A DNA stretch of 64,000 nt from Irpex lacteus (taxonomy: Eukaryota; Basidiomycota; Agaricomycetes; Polyporales; Irpicaceae). The notes below the pieces were generated by a model. It worked only from the letters and a program-made list of their open reading frames with translations, was not told where the DNA came from and did not search any database. The translations under genes and the position numbers were made by a program. Location of the stretch: positions 744,001 to 808,000 of the forward strand of contig MQVO02000007.1 of NCBI GenBank assembly GCA_001986395.2, given 5' to 3'. Below are positions 36,974-48,270 of the stretch, piece by piece (the first letter of the stretch is position 1; each line of letters starts with the position of its first letter).

Positions 36974-38396
36974 ATGGCAGACGCACAAAACGACAACAGA
37001 GAAGCCGTCCGTGCTCTCGAATTCTACTCAGGAATAGGTACATATACATATGCGTCTATTCGTCGTGTACTGCTCACTATCTTCATTCGTCCTGTCGTAG
37101 GTGGCCTTCATCTTGCCCTCAGTCGTTCGAAGGTTTCCGGTACAGTAGCAAGTGCATTTGACTGGGATCAAGCAGCTTGTAAAGTGTACAAGGCCAATCA
37201 TGGTCACAATATTGTACATCAAGTGCGTCGTATAACGAAAAGCATCTATGCAAACTCTGACTCTCTGTCGCTTCATCTGAAGTAGCGGGATATCTCAGCT
37301 ATTGATGCGCGGGAATTGATCAATCTGGACGCCAATACATGGCTTCTCTCGCCCTCTTGTCAGCCGTACACGGTTCTCAACCCTTTGGCGAAAGGGGCAG
37401 AAGACCCTCGCGCGAAGTCATTCATCCATCTTATGGAGAATGTACTTCCTGACCTCGTACAAATGGGGAGGGAACCAAAGTGTCTGCTAGTAGAGAACGT
37501 TGCTGGATTCGAGGTTTGTCATGTGCGACTGTCTCTCGCTCAGTATTTACAATAGACCATCTCCAGACTTCAAGCACAAGACAAAGAGTGCTACAACTAT
37601 TGAAATCTCTGGATTACACCACCGCAGAATTCCTTCTCACTCCTCTACAGTTCGGTATACCTAATTCTAGACTGCGCTACTATCTACTTGCCAAGAGGAG
37701 GCCATTTTCGTTCGTTGATAATGAAGAAGGCAAGGTGCGAAGACATCTCCCCGGCTTTGGGGTGGACTGGGTAGACCCGCGAACGGAGGAAGATGCCAGC
37801 CTCCTCACATCTGTAGAGAGTATAAAGCGCTACGTTGATCCAGATACTCCTTTTGAGGAGTTCAGAATACCAGATCGCGTGCTGGAGAAATGGGGTCGAC
37901 TGTTTGACATTGTTCTTCCGTCGGGCAAGAGAACATGTTGCTTTACTCGAGGTAAGATTGGAATGCTTTTCTTCAGACATGGCCTAATCTCTCTCCAGGA
38001 TATACGAAACTCGCAGAACGGGCTGGTTCTATCCTACAATTGAACGAAGACCTGGATGTGAGTATCCTTTTTACTAGTTATCTCTCCAACGCTTCACTGA
38101 CTCCTCCGGCATAGACAACTACCACATTCGACAAATTTCTCGCATCCCAAAAGAGCGGCGACTCGGATGCCGTACGAATCCTCGACCCACTCAGATTACG
38201 CTACTTCTCTCCCGATGAGCTTCTTCGGCTCTTCAGCTTCGTCGAGCCAGACCAGTCGCCGAGTTCACCGTCGCCTACAAAACCTGAGCAATTTATCTGG
38301 CCAGACAGCATCTCGAACAAGACAAAATACAAGCTGATAGGAAATAGTGTCAACGTAACTGTAGTATCGAGGCTCATAGACTATCTATTTCAGTGA
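36974..38396 (+). CDS. DNMT2/TRDMT1-type tRNA cytosine-5 methyltransferase
   Basis: Six exons: 36974-37037, 37101-37222, 37286-37513, 37567-37951, 37999-38057 and 38115-38396; 379 aa, a normal DNMT2 length. Motif I is EFYSGIGGLHLAL, made by the first splice. The catalytic motif IV is SPSCQP with Cys87. ENV lies at about 132-134, and the DNMT2 signature CFT at 263-265. The C-terminal motif is GNSVNV. DNMT2 enzymes methylate C38 in the anticodon loop of tRNA-Asp using S-adenosylmethionine, in cytoplasm and nucleus. The usual Pro-Pro-Cys is Pro-Ser-Cys here; the fission yeast homologue Pmt1 is known for the same Pro-Ser-Cys. It shares a divergent promoter with the PHD gene. Confidence 0.93.
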
Positions 38397-38781
38397 TCCT
38401 GTTTTATTGCTGCGATGCTTCAGACTTGCTAAGCTGTGATCTGAACGCAGCTGCTTTACAAGTATCGGGGACACTTTGCATCATTGTCGCGATCGAGTAA
38501 CTCCTATCTACGCACTCTCCATATATGGGAAACGAGCAACCTTATCCTATTGATGCGGAGTTTGAGGTATTGTCGTCCGGAGGAGCAAGAAAGACAAAGT
38601 TTGAAAGAGCGGTCAGAGAAAACCATTGTCTATGGTGGACATTCTCTTGTAATATTACATCCTTGGAGAGAATCTAGCTATACTAAACTAAGGGCAAGCG
38701 GTACTGAATAAAACGGTAAGACATAAATGAGAGTAATAAGTGCGTAAATAATTCTGGTACGCCACAGAAACGATGATGCAT
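38397..38781. other. Convergent 3' intergenic region
   Basis: 385 bp between the stops of the DNMT2 gene (plus) and a DUF6534 gene (minus). No gene seen. Confidence 0.6.
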
Positions 38782-40539
38782 TTATACAGCCATGACGCTC
38801 TGCTTCCTCGAAGAACCGCGCTCACTGGAGCTTTGCGACCATTCAATATCTGCTTTGTCATTGCCGTCAATCATCTCGTGAGACTCGACAGAGATGAAGA
38901 CCTGTAGAGAGGGACATCAGTACAAGTCCGTTGTTCATGAACGTGCCACAGGCTCGTACCTCTGGCCGGGTAACTGTTGACAGATTGAGGAGGTCAGGCT
39001 GCAAGAAAGTGAGGGTGAATGAGGTGTGAAGAGGAATCACAAGAACCGAGATAACTTACCCTCCTGGAGCCCAGCTCGATGCCTTGACTTTTCTTGTCGG
39101 TCTCGGTAGTCTGATATCTCCAACCCGCGCGAGAGTTCAAACTCGACATCAAGGAGTTCGTATAGAGTTTAGCCAGAGGAAAGTTGAAAAGGAGATGTCT
39201 TTCAAACCGAGCTGTCAGATTGCATGGTGCAAAGCTTGTAGAAGTTGTACTCACAGTCCTGTGGGCTATATAGCGTAGCATGATTAGTAAATTTCGAGTC
39301 AAGCGGAAGCAGAAGACATACCGTTGCAAGGAACGTGATGAGGTCGATGATAGCCCAGACGGCGGTGATTAAGCCGTTTTGCACAGTGACTATGGAGCCC
39401 TTGTGAGTTCAACTTGTGCATGATCAAAATGCTCTACTCACGTCTGATAATCCTGTTCAGAATGTCATCCGTGCTCGTGAAGCCGGTCTTATGCTTCCGC
39501 TGCACGATACGCTCATTAGACTGCAGATAATAAAAGGCAGAGTTACAGCATGATACGTACCAAATGCCAAGTCAAGGCGATAGTAATTGTAGTGTCGCAG
39601 ACAGCAGCGCATATGAGCCAGACGATTACAATCGCCTGGAACTTCTGGAAGTCTACGAATTGCGGGATGTAGTGGATGTAGATGGCAGTACCGATGCCTC
39701 CGACTAAAGTACCGTTTGAGTTGAGAGGTCCAACATGTACTCCAGATTGACGGCCGAGAACCTACCGACAGACGCCAAAGCTGTGATGACAATGAGGCCC
39801 ACCGCGAACCAGTTTCCGGTGAGTACCTTCACTCTCCAAGCGAAGAAGAGCTGCACCACGGTGGCAATCGTCCCCTGAACCGACATCAGGTTACTTCCGT
39901 AAAAGGCGTGAACAAGTAATGACGTACCACCATAGCAGGATCTAGGTGTCCAATAAGTGATCAGCCTCTGACCTGTTGGTTGTTTCAACTTGGACTCACC
40001 GGTCGAAAACACTGGCAAGTGGTACGTGAGTTTGCGAGTCCAAACAAATAAGAATCGATGATTACTTACCCCAGTTTGCAGACTCCAACGCATTCACGTC
40101 AGCTGTAACCCAAAGTTCAGCCTTGCAATATAAGTCGCCAGAGGATACGCGACAAACCGAAATGGTTAATGAGGACGTCATATATCCACCATAGATCAAA
40201 GACACAGTTCAAAGTATCCGCGATGAAGAGTAACAGAACCTAGACCGTAATTGAGTACAACTCTCAAACAAGGCTCAGAAAAATAGCGCACCAGTCCTTT
40301 CATCCACTGCTTATCACTGTGCAACTTTTCAGTCTCAGTGAACTTGGTGCGCTGCTTGGACGTTACTCACTGCGGGTATCGAGAGTAGTACAAAAAGCAC
40401 TGGGTCACCATGATCCCGTACAAGAAGACATTTAGAAATGTCCCGATGAGACCAGGACCATGGCTGATGGTTTTATGGTCAGCAATGCGAGAGATAAAGA
40501 CATAAACACCACTCACGCAACACTTGCTGGGCTACCCAT
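38782..40539 (-). CDS. DUF6534 membrane protein, tandem copy A
   Basis: About 15 short exons on the minus strand, starting with a 23-nt exon (40539-40517, MGSPASVA) and ending in MAV-stop at 38782; about 330-340 aa. Spliced landmarks in order: GPGLIGTFLNVFLYGIMVTQ, YYSRYP, DKQWMK, IADTLNCVFDLWWIYDVL, VVQLFFAWRVK, TVQNGLITAVWAIIDL, HLLFNFPLAKLYTNS and SSLNSR, then a hydrophilic tail with VFISVESHEM. This matches the fungal seven-helix DUF6534 family (function unknown). A microexon of 11 nt (39255-39265) is needed to join FLAT to HLLFNF. Other exons are 12-14 nt. A close paralogue (copy B) lies 7.7 kb away. A GMC alcohol oxidase lies next to each of them on the same strand, suggesting a related role, by inference only. 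Confidence 0.88.
39255..39265 (-). other. 11-nt microexon of DUF6534 copy A
   Basis: CCCACAGGACT on the minus strand, preceded by a TATAG acceptor and followed by a GTGAGT donor. It supplies Pro-Thr-Gly-Leu and keeps the frame between FLAT and HLLFNF. Copy B has an 11-nt exon at the same place. Confidence 0.75.
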
Positions 40540-40601
40540 CTTTCCTGCGCGTGATGGCGAGTGTCTTTGGCTTGTCCGACGGACCACGCCCCCTCTCTCC
40601 C

Positions 40602-40607
40602 TTTATA
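40602..40607 (-). promoter_or_regulatory. TATA box of DUF6534 copy A
   Basis: TATAAA on the minus strand about 65 bp upstream of the ATG at 40539. Confidence 0.6.
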
Positions 40608-42113
40608 AAGCCGAAACCGTTGATCGGCGCAGTTTTTGACCTGATCTCGAAGCTTCAGTGGCCAAGCGACCTCGTCGTGTGCAGCTTTTGAGCCGCGGTC
40701 AGTGCTTTTTTTCCCGGTAATGAGCATAGGTCAGAATACTCACGCGAACCAGCCTTAAGGTTAGTGCGACGACGGACAGTGATTGCTTTCGAATATGTAT
40801 GGTGTTTCAGGAGATCGACATCCGCGCAGATAGTCGTCATGAGCACTTCGACTCAGTGGCTTCTGTGGATCTGGAGGGTGAACCAAAATGTGTGAATTGA
40901 TCAGGCTAGCACAAAGAAGCAAGTCAGTGGGATCATAGGGTTGATTTCACACCTGAGTTGGGAAGGGTCTCCGCGGCGCCCGGGCTCTGTTGTCATTATA
41001 CGGTTCTGTCGACAGAATCAAAAGATCACTCTGGTGGTGCTCAAAAGCAGATTTGGCATGTTATTCGGGCAGAACGGCCGGTGTATGAGTGCACATGCAT
41101 AGCGAACGAAATTCGAACGAACGTCGAGACTTGCAATACACTGGCAGGACGACCAGACGCGACAAGACGACTTTCAGCCTGATACTCAATCAACATCCAC
41201 ATAGTGCGTGTTTACCATGATTCCGCACCATACGGGCCCTGCGCGACAGCTTTGTCTCGGTTTTGACCCTGGAAGCAACCTGCCAATTGTGTCATAGGGC
41301 CAGGCTTCGAGGCCTTAGTACGGTAAGGGTGATGACAAGTACCCATGCCTAGTGCAAAACCATATCCCCAAACGTTAAAAATTTCTAGTCTTCTTTCGAC
41401 ATTCCACGCTCACCAAGGTTGAAGCTAAAAGTGCGAAAACACCCTTATTCTTGTCAAATGACGTGCCAGTATAAAGGGGGGACTGTCCCGCTAGCCCCTG
41501 AGAGATCAACCCTCCCAAAGTGCCCTTGTTCAATTCAATTGAATGACACGTGAGACTCACCCGCAGTTTCCCGCGACCATGCTGGTCGTCTTAATTTCGT
41601 CCTCGCGTATCAATTTTGGTCGCCCCTGCATATCACTACCATCTTGAAGTTACGAGGGACAACAACGGATTTTTTATCTACCCGTCAAGGCCACTAAGGG
41701 TTGAGCTTCTACCCCTTCTTGCTTCTCCTGTTCCATAATCTTGGGCAACGGCGTGATATGAGACCCCATGGCGGCGAAGATTTTCATCCTGAGAACGACT
41801 AGCATCAGCTACTCGAACTCACTGGTTTCCGAAAACACAACAGACTCTGGAACGTGTTTGTCGGGAGTTGCCAGAAAGCCGCAATTCAATTGGCGCGGCG
41901 CAAACGCGCAGAAGACACTTTTACCGCTTAAGGCAATATTGATCGGTACTAACCAATCAGAGAGAAGAAGACTCCCACTGGCACCGCATCAGTTGTACGG
42001 GTGAGGTGATGATAAATATTGGTGACATTCTAAATTGATTACAAAATTCCAGATTTCTAGGTGAATACAATGCGCGAACGTTCTGTCCTACAAACTTCTC
42101 ATTCCACGCTCAA
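40608..42113. other. Intergenic region of duplicated module 1
   Basis: About 1.5 kb between the DUF6534 copy A promoter and the 3' end of GMC oxidase 1. Only short frames without domains. Confidence 0.5.
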
Positions 42114-44532
42114 TCAGATACTGGTGATGCCGAGCTCAGCAGCGATGATGACGGCCGCCTTTTCGGCAACACCCAGAGTTGTCGAGTATGTGTTCTGGAA
42201 TAATGTGTCAGTCCGTACAACACCATCAACGCACACTCGATGGCTGGACTTACGGCTGCGACATTCGAAGGTGGGATCGACAAGTCCGCGACCTTGAGGT
42301 TCTCAACTCCATAAACGTTGAGCTTAGAGTCGACGACACCACCTTCCTCGCGTGGCTTCATAGCACATGTGCCGAGCTACATGACCCATTTAGCAAGCCT
42401 GATAAGATTTTTGCGTAAAACACTGCTCACCGAATGCCACGCTGTGCCAACTGCACAATATTAGTTAGAAAATTAGGACATTCACTTTCGCGGTGCAAAT
42501 GAGGTTACGCACCAGCCTTACGAGTATACTCCTCAATTGCTTTCTCGTCTTCCTCAGTGTACGCAATGTCAGGGGCGTCGATGGCGACAGGCTTGATATC
42601 CCCTCGTGCCAACGCCGCGCTGCTCACGAATTGCGGATGATTTGGTACATACTCGCCACGATAGGCGGGCATACGACGAGCGTACTCGCGAGCACGTTTG
42701 TAGCCATACTTGAGCAGCTCGAGATCGTCCTTCACCTTGAGATAGCCAGTTTCAAATTCAGGAGGCACCGTTGGATCTGTTCCTGAACGAATATGGACGA
42801 AGCCTAGCGAAGAAGGGTGCTCGACGTAGTACCCAACGCTGAAATACTTGCGCGATGGGGTGGTCGAGGGGTCACCGACAAACCTAGGAGAACATCTATC
42901 AGGGTAGTCCGTTAGGCTAGCTAGTGAAGTGCACGTACATGGAAACCGGTCCGATCCACATTGCAGGACTGTCACTTCTCGAGGCGTAGTAAGATTGCCA
43001 CTTCTTGGTGAACTCAGGCCCAATGAGCTTCAGCTCCTTCTCTGTGAAGCGAAGCTTCACTCCGGCATCAAGGGCACTGATTTTGGAAGTCAGCGCGAAC
43101 ATCAGACGAAATCACGAAGACAACGCACTTGGAAGCCATCAGCCCCTTGCCAGTTTTCTTCCATTCATCGGAGAAGGTATTGAATGCAGGCTGTTCGTTT
43201 CGGACGATGGCATCGATAGTATCAGATTCGTCGCTTGCCAGGAAAGGAGCGAAGATAACTTGATGATCTACACAACTTGTTGGTACAGGGCCCCTTGAGC
43301 GCAACGTGAACACGTACCTTGATAGTTTTCACCAACCCCTGGAAGATCTACAACCTGCTCAACGCCATATTTCTCAAGGACCTTCTTGGCTCCGATACCG
43401 GAGCGCTCGAGAATGGCGGGCGAACCAAAGGCACCACCAGAGACAACGACGAGGCGTTTAGCCCGTGCAATCGTCACCTCTAAGGCTGAGGCAGTAGGGT
43501 GAAAGCGCGGGTTCTGGACATACTCTACACCGACAGCGCGTTTGCCCCTGTGTTATCGTGAGCTATGGACATGCTGTAGTTCTGCAAGCCTACTTACTCG
43601 AAGATTACGCGCTTGACAAGGTGACCGACCACGATGGTGACGTTGTCGCGATTCTTGTCATATATAAAGTGGTGCACAACATCGGACCGCTTTCCTTCTT
43701 CGCTAATCCATTTCTGCCATCGCTGTGAACGTTTCGATGCATACGTCAGGACCGGTCACATGAAGAAGGTTGCAGCATAACGTACTCCATGTACATTCAC
43801 ATTGAAAAGATCATTGGGATCTTCCGAGGATCCTCGTGAAGGATCGTACTTCTCGCCTACTGCGAGGAAGTCCTTGCCGATATTGGTAAATATTCCGCCA
43901 TAGGACACCTTCAAACGGCCTCCGTAGCCATGTACTGAATCCTTGCCGGGGGCGATTTGGTAATCTTCGGTCTTTATGCGAACATAAGAAGAGGATAAGC
44001 CATATCATTCATGAGCAACGCACCTTTCGAAGAAGAGGTATGATGTCGTTCGAGCCCCAGCCAGGGTTTTTGTACCTGTGCTCCCACTCGTCGTAGTCAG
44101 ACGCCACCGCGCGAGTGTACATCATGACTTTCAATACCACGTCTATCAGAATGACGAAGCAGCTGAAGAAAAACTCGAAACTCACAGTTAATGCTCGAGC
44201 CGCCACCTAAACATGCACCAACAGGTACGATGGTCTGACGACCAGCGAGCTCTGCCTCGGGATTAGCAACCATAAAAGTTGCGGTAGTGCTCGTGGGGCT
44301 GATGTGGCTGAGATACCTGGCAGGTTGAACATGCGCGAGGTCATTCTCGGTATGAGGGCCCGCCTCAACGATGAGGATTTTGAGTTTCGGGTCGGCATCC
44401 GCGAGACGACCAGCGATCAAACACGCGGAGGTTCCGCCTACAGTCATATACATGAGCTCTTGACCGAGCAGAGATGAGTAGACACCAACCTCCAGCAAAT
44501 ATGACGTCGTATTCGGGTTGGGCGGAAGACAT
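42114..44532 (-). CDS. GMC oxidoreductase 1, alcohol-oxidase-like (AA3_3)
   Basis: Multi-exon FAD-dependent oxidase, about 600 aa, from ATG 44532 to stop 42116-42114. The dinucleotide-binding start is YDVIFAG, spliced to GGTSACLIAGRL, then LIVEAGPH. GMC signature 1 is GGGSSIN; signature 2 is GAFGSPAILERSGIGA. The C-terminus has [15 protein letters not shown], with the catalytic His, and NVAANTYSTTL, whose Asn takes the second active-site place as in alcohol/methanol oxidases. Such enzymes oxidise short primary alcohols with O2, making H2O2; fungal relatives are tied to methanol from lignin or to peroxide supply. I see no signal peptide. A 20-nt exon at about 42432-42451 carries the catalytic His. 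Substrate is inferred from family. It is a close paralogue of the second oxidase 7.8 kb downstream. Confidence 0.9.
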
Positions 44533-44636
44533 AACGACAAGCAGCAGCAGCGGATCGAGGCGGATGAAGTCGACAAGGTATAGATAGGGACACGTTGGCT
44601 CCCCTCGGTACGGAGGCGTTCATACCTCTGTCCCTT

Positions 44637-44642
44637 TATACT
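44637..44642 (-). promoter_or_regulatory. TATA box of GMC oxidase 1
   Basis: TATAAA on the minus strand about 105-110 bp upstream of the ATG at 44532. Confidence 0.6.
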
Positions 44643-46481
44643 ACACGCGTTCTTGTGCAAAAAGCAACGAGGGCCAGCAGGGACATGCCTGGGCTACTGA
44701 TCTTGCGCGACATCACCGAACCTGATTCAATCGCAACGATCGAGGTCTGAACCAAGGTAATGAGGGTGAGTGTTCTAGCCGGCATAGGAGATGTCCAGGC
44801 TAAATCATTTCAGAGGTCACACTATCGTCATATCTTCGTATATTCATCTACCTGCTTCGATCAAACATGCCTAGAATAAGAAAGATGGGGCTTAGCGGTC
44901 GGTTGCCAGTGGGGTCCAAGGAGGAAGCACCATGAAATACCACCTACAGACAACTGCAGACCAGGCACTGAAAACCATCGTCGTGACAGCCGAATATACT
45001 TGCACCCTGTGCTCTGCGACGGGATCGTAATACGATACTTGCCAATGCCACCGCACAAGCAGTCACATAAAATCGGACTTCATCGTGGTTCGACATAGGC
45101 TTGAGATATTAGGGCTCCGCTCAGAAATATTATTACGTAAGCCGCCGAGAAGTTCAAGTCTTGAAGTATTTCTCATTGGACTCACTCCTCCTCCTCCTCA
45201 GGCCTCAATTCCTATCATCTCGACTCATGGCGTAACGTGTTTCTACGTCTTTGGTCCCCTTAGATTCTTTCGTGTTGTACGTCGAAGAGTAAAATCGTGT
45301 TCGGTCAGACCTCGGGCAGGTTAAGTACCTCGTGGCAAACTGGACAACATATCATTGTCACATGCTGATGGTTTGGTACAAGACCGGTTAACTAATGGAA
45401 TAGCAGTCCTCATCTTCTGACGGTCTTTTTTACTATGTACCCTGATACGGTGCTTATCCCAGAGAACCTGGTCTCTGCGAGACATCGAGTGGTCACCGTG
45501 AAATCTGCTTTGGCTTATGCAAGCCCCAAATAAATGCTGATTAATTCAACGACTGCACATGGATAGCTTCGATGGGTAGCTTCGAGCATGCAAGCGAAAT
45601 TTGAAGCTTGAGGGACGCCGTCCGGTGTGACGATTCTTGTGGGTTAAAACAACCCTATCTGTCATCCTGAAAAATTCTGTTGTCACGTTGAAGCAGAACG
45701 TGGAATCATAGGCCGCGCTACTAGAAGCACGGTCACCGGCCTTTTCTAAACAAGGTGTCGCGCCCCTGCATGGCTGATGCAAACTAAGTAACCCTTTGAA
45801 GTGCGCGACGCGTCCGACTTCACCTTCTGCCGCCTTCGCAATATTGCCTTGAAATCAATAAGCAGTATCAGCGCAGCCCACTGGGCCCTACGTGGACCTC
45901 CCGATACGTAGCCAGTGGTCAATGACATTGATACTTGCAGCCTAGAAAGGAACTTGTCGAGTTTGTGGCGTCGTTGGCGCTTGCTGCAGATGTCGAATCT
46001 CGATCAATTGTGCCAGTGAGCAACGTCATGTATTCCTGGGTAGGTTTCTTCGACACCGTGTATCGAAATAGATTCGATGAGTTCTACTTATAGTGAGTAG
46101 CTTTGTGCGTTTGATTCCAAAAAATTGGATTAGAAATTGTTGTGCGTCTTTGCAACCACGACTTCCGTTTACTTATGACAAACGCACTGGCATGGCCGCG
46201 CATAATTGGGCCAGGATGAGCCGCATGGATGGATCATATACGATGTACGCTCAATAGTCGTACCATGGCTTCAATGTCTGGTAATCTTAACGGCCACTTA
46301 TGCTGACTAAGTTCGCGCTCTCAAGTTGAAAGAACGAGCGGTCGGAGAAAGCCACCGTCTAGGAGACTCACCCACTTAGCGGATTATATTTCAAGGAAAG
46401 GCAAGGTAATCTAAATACAAGGTAGGGTGATCGACAGGTGTGCGCGGCATAATGACAAACGATCAAGAAAGCGACAACGGC
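44643..46481. other. Intergenic region between the two modules
   Basis: About 1.8 kb with no coherent coding signal; separates duplicated module 1 from module 2. Confidence 0.5.
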
Positions 46482-48210
46482 TTATACGGCGTGCTTGACG
46501 TCGAGGTCTGTATTGCTTGAATCACGCGACCACTCTAAGTCGGACTTGTGGTTCATGTCGACGTCGACCATTTCGTGAGACTCAACGTGTATGAAGACCT
46601 GTGAAGCAGATCCTGTCAGTTGTATTAACATTATACCATGTTCGTGCAACGTACCTCTGGCCTGGTAGTGGTCGCCGCAAGGTTGACAACGTCATGTTGC
46701 TAGTAAATGTCAGAACCGAAGACATCCTGTGAACATGATGGTCTGCACTCACCCGTCTGCCCGAGTCCGGTTGGGTTCTCTTCTCTGAACCACTCGCCGA
46801 GCTTTTCAATGCATTGCGAGAGTTAAGACTGGACATCAGGGAATTGGTGTAAAGTTTGGCCAATACTATGTTGAAGAGCAGATGTCTGTGGGACACGGTT
46901 ATATGAGAATGATAACGGAAGACTCGATTTCTCTTACAATCCACTGGTCTGCGAGGAAGTCAATGGAATGTAATTATAGTTAAAGAAAGGAGAACGTACC
47001 GATGCAAGGTAAGCAATAAGGTCAGCACTCGCCCAGACAGCAGTAATAAGACCATTCTGAACGGTAACTAAGAAGCGTAGAAGGTCATTTTCTGTTTATT
47101 TCCTCAGAGATCAATAGCAACTTACGTCTGATAATCCTGTTGAGAAGGTCGTCGGTCCCAGAGAAGCCAGTCTTATGCCTCCTCTAGAAAGGTAACGATA
47201 TGGTAAACAGGCTAAAGGAAGAGAAATATCGCCGCCTACCAGGTGCCAGGTCAAGGAGGCAGTGATCAAGATATCGCAAATGGCTGCACAAATGAGCCAG
47301 ACAATAACGACGGCCTGGAATTTGTGGAACTCCGCCCATTTGGGAATAAGGTGGATTGCAATCGAGGTCCCCAGCCCACCGACTATAGCGTATCAGTAAT
47401 CAGTTATGCCTCAAGCAGTATGGTCACTTACAGATTGAGGCTAGTGCGGTGACCAAGATAACGCTGACCGTGTATCTGTTGTTCGTGAGGACGTAGACTC
47501 TCCAAGCGAAGAATAGTTGGACTATTGTTGCAATCACACCCTACTCAGAGTTCGTATCAGCCAATGACCGTCAAACAAGCCGAGTTACCAACGCACCACA
47601 ATGGCAGGATCTATGGGGGTAGGTCGTCATTAAACCTCTCTTTATTCGTTGTTTGCAGTAGTAGAACATACCGGTACAAAACACTGCGCGAGAATGACGA
47701 ATCAGCTAAACTTTGACAAGATCGAATTGCGGCTCACTTACACCAAGATGCAGACTCTAGCGCTTCAAAATCGCCTATAACCACTCATTCAGCTACTAGA
47801 AGAACAATCGCTGGCGAGACCGGACTTACCAAACTTGAGAATGAGTGCGTCGTAGACCCACCAGATGTCGAACATAGAGTTCACCGTGTCAATGATCAGC
47901 AATAAAGCGACCTGTTTGTACGGTTGTGAGAGGCCATTTAGTCGCTGGTATATTAATAAGACCAACCAGTGCCTTTATCCACCGCCTGTCGCTGTGGCAA
48001 GCGTCAGCTACAGTCTCAAGTGCGAAGTCTTAAACGTACTCAGGGTACCGAGAGTAATAGAAAAAGCATTGAGTAATCATAATACCGTATAAGAGGATGT
48101 TGAGAAACACCCCGAGCAGGCCAGGGCCAAGTCTGAATGTCTGGTGGTCAGTATACTCGAGAATGAAGGATACGAAAGTGTACGAACGCGACTGATGCGG
48201 GATTGGCCAT
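46482..48210 (-). CDS. DUF6534 membrane protein, tandem copy B
   Basis: Same architecture as copy A. It has a 23-nt first exon (48210-48188, MANPASVA), then LGPGLLGVFLNILLYGIMIT, YYSRYP, DRRWIK, IIDTVNSMFDIWWVYDAL, TVQNGLITAVW, HLLFNIVLAKLYTNS, SSLNSR, and a tail with VFIHVESHEM ending in KHAV-stop at 46482. Intron positions match copy A wherever I checked, including an 11-nt microexon at 46938-46948 (Thr-Ser-Gly-Leu). The first donor is GTTCGT, weaker than copy A's GTGAGT. DUF6534 function is unknown; expected in a membrane. The following gene upstream on the same strand is GMC oxidase 2. Confidence 0.88.
46938..46948 (-). other. 11-nt microexon of DUF6534 copy B
   Basis: ACCAGTGGATT on the minus strand, between a TCGCAG acceptor and a GTAAGA donor. 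Same length, phase and position as the microexon in copy A. Confidence 0.75.
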
Positions 48211-48264
48211 GGTGGTTGCGTGCACCAGTGAACGTCTATGGGGCTCCAGAGCGCAGGCACCTTT

Positions 48265-48270
48265 CTTATA
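48265..48270 (-). promoter_or_regulatory. TATA box of DUF6534 copy B
   Basis: TATAAG on the minus strand about 60 bp upstream of the ATG at 48210. Confidence 0.55.
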
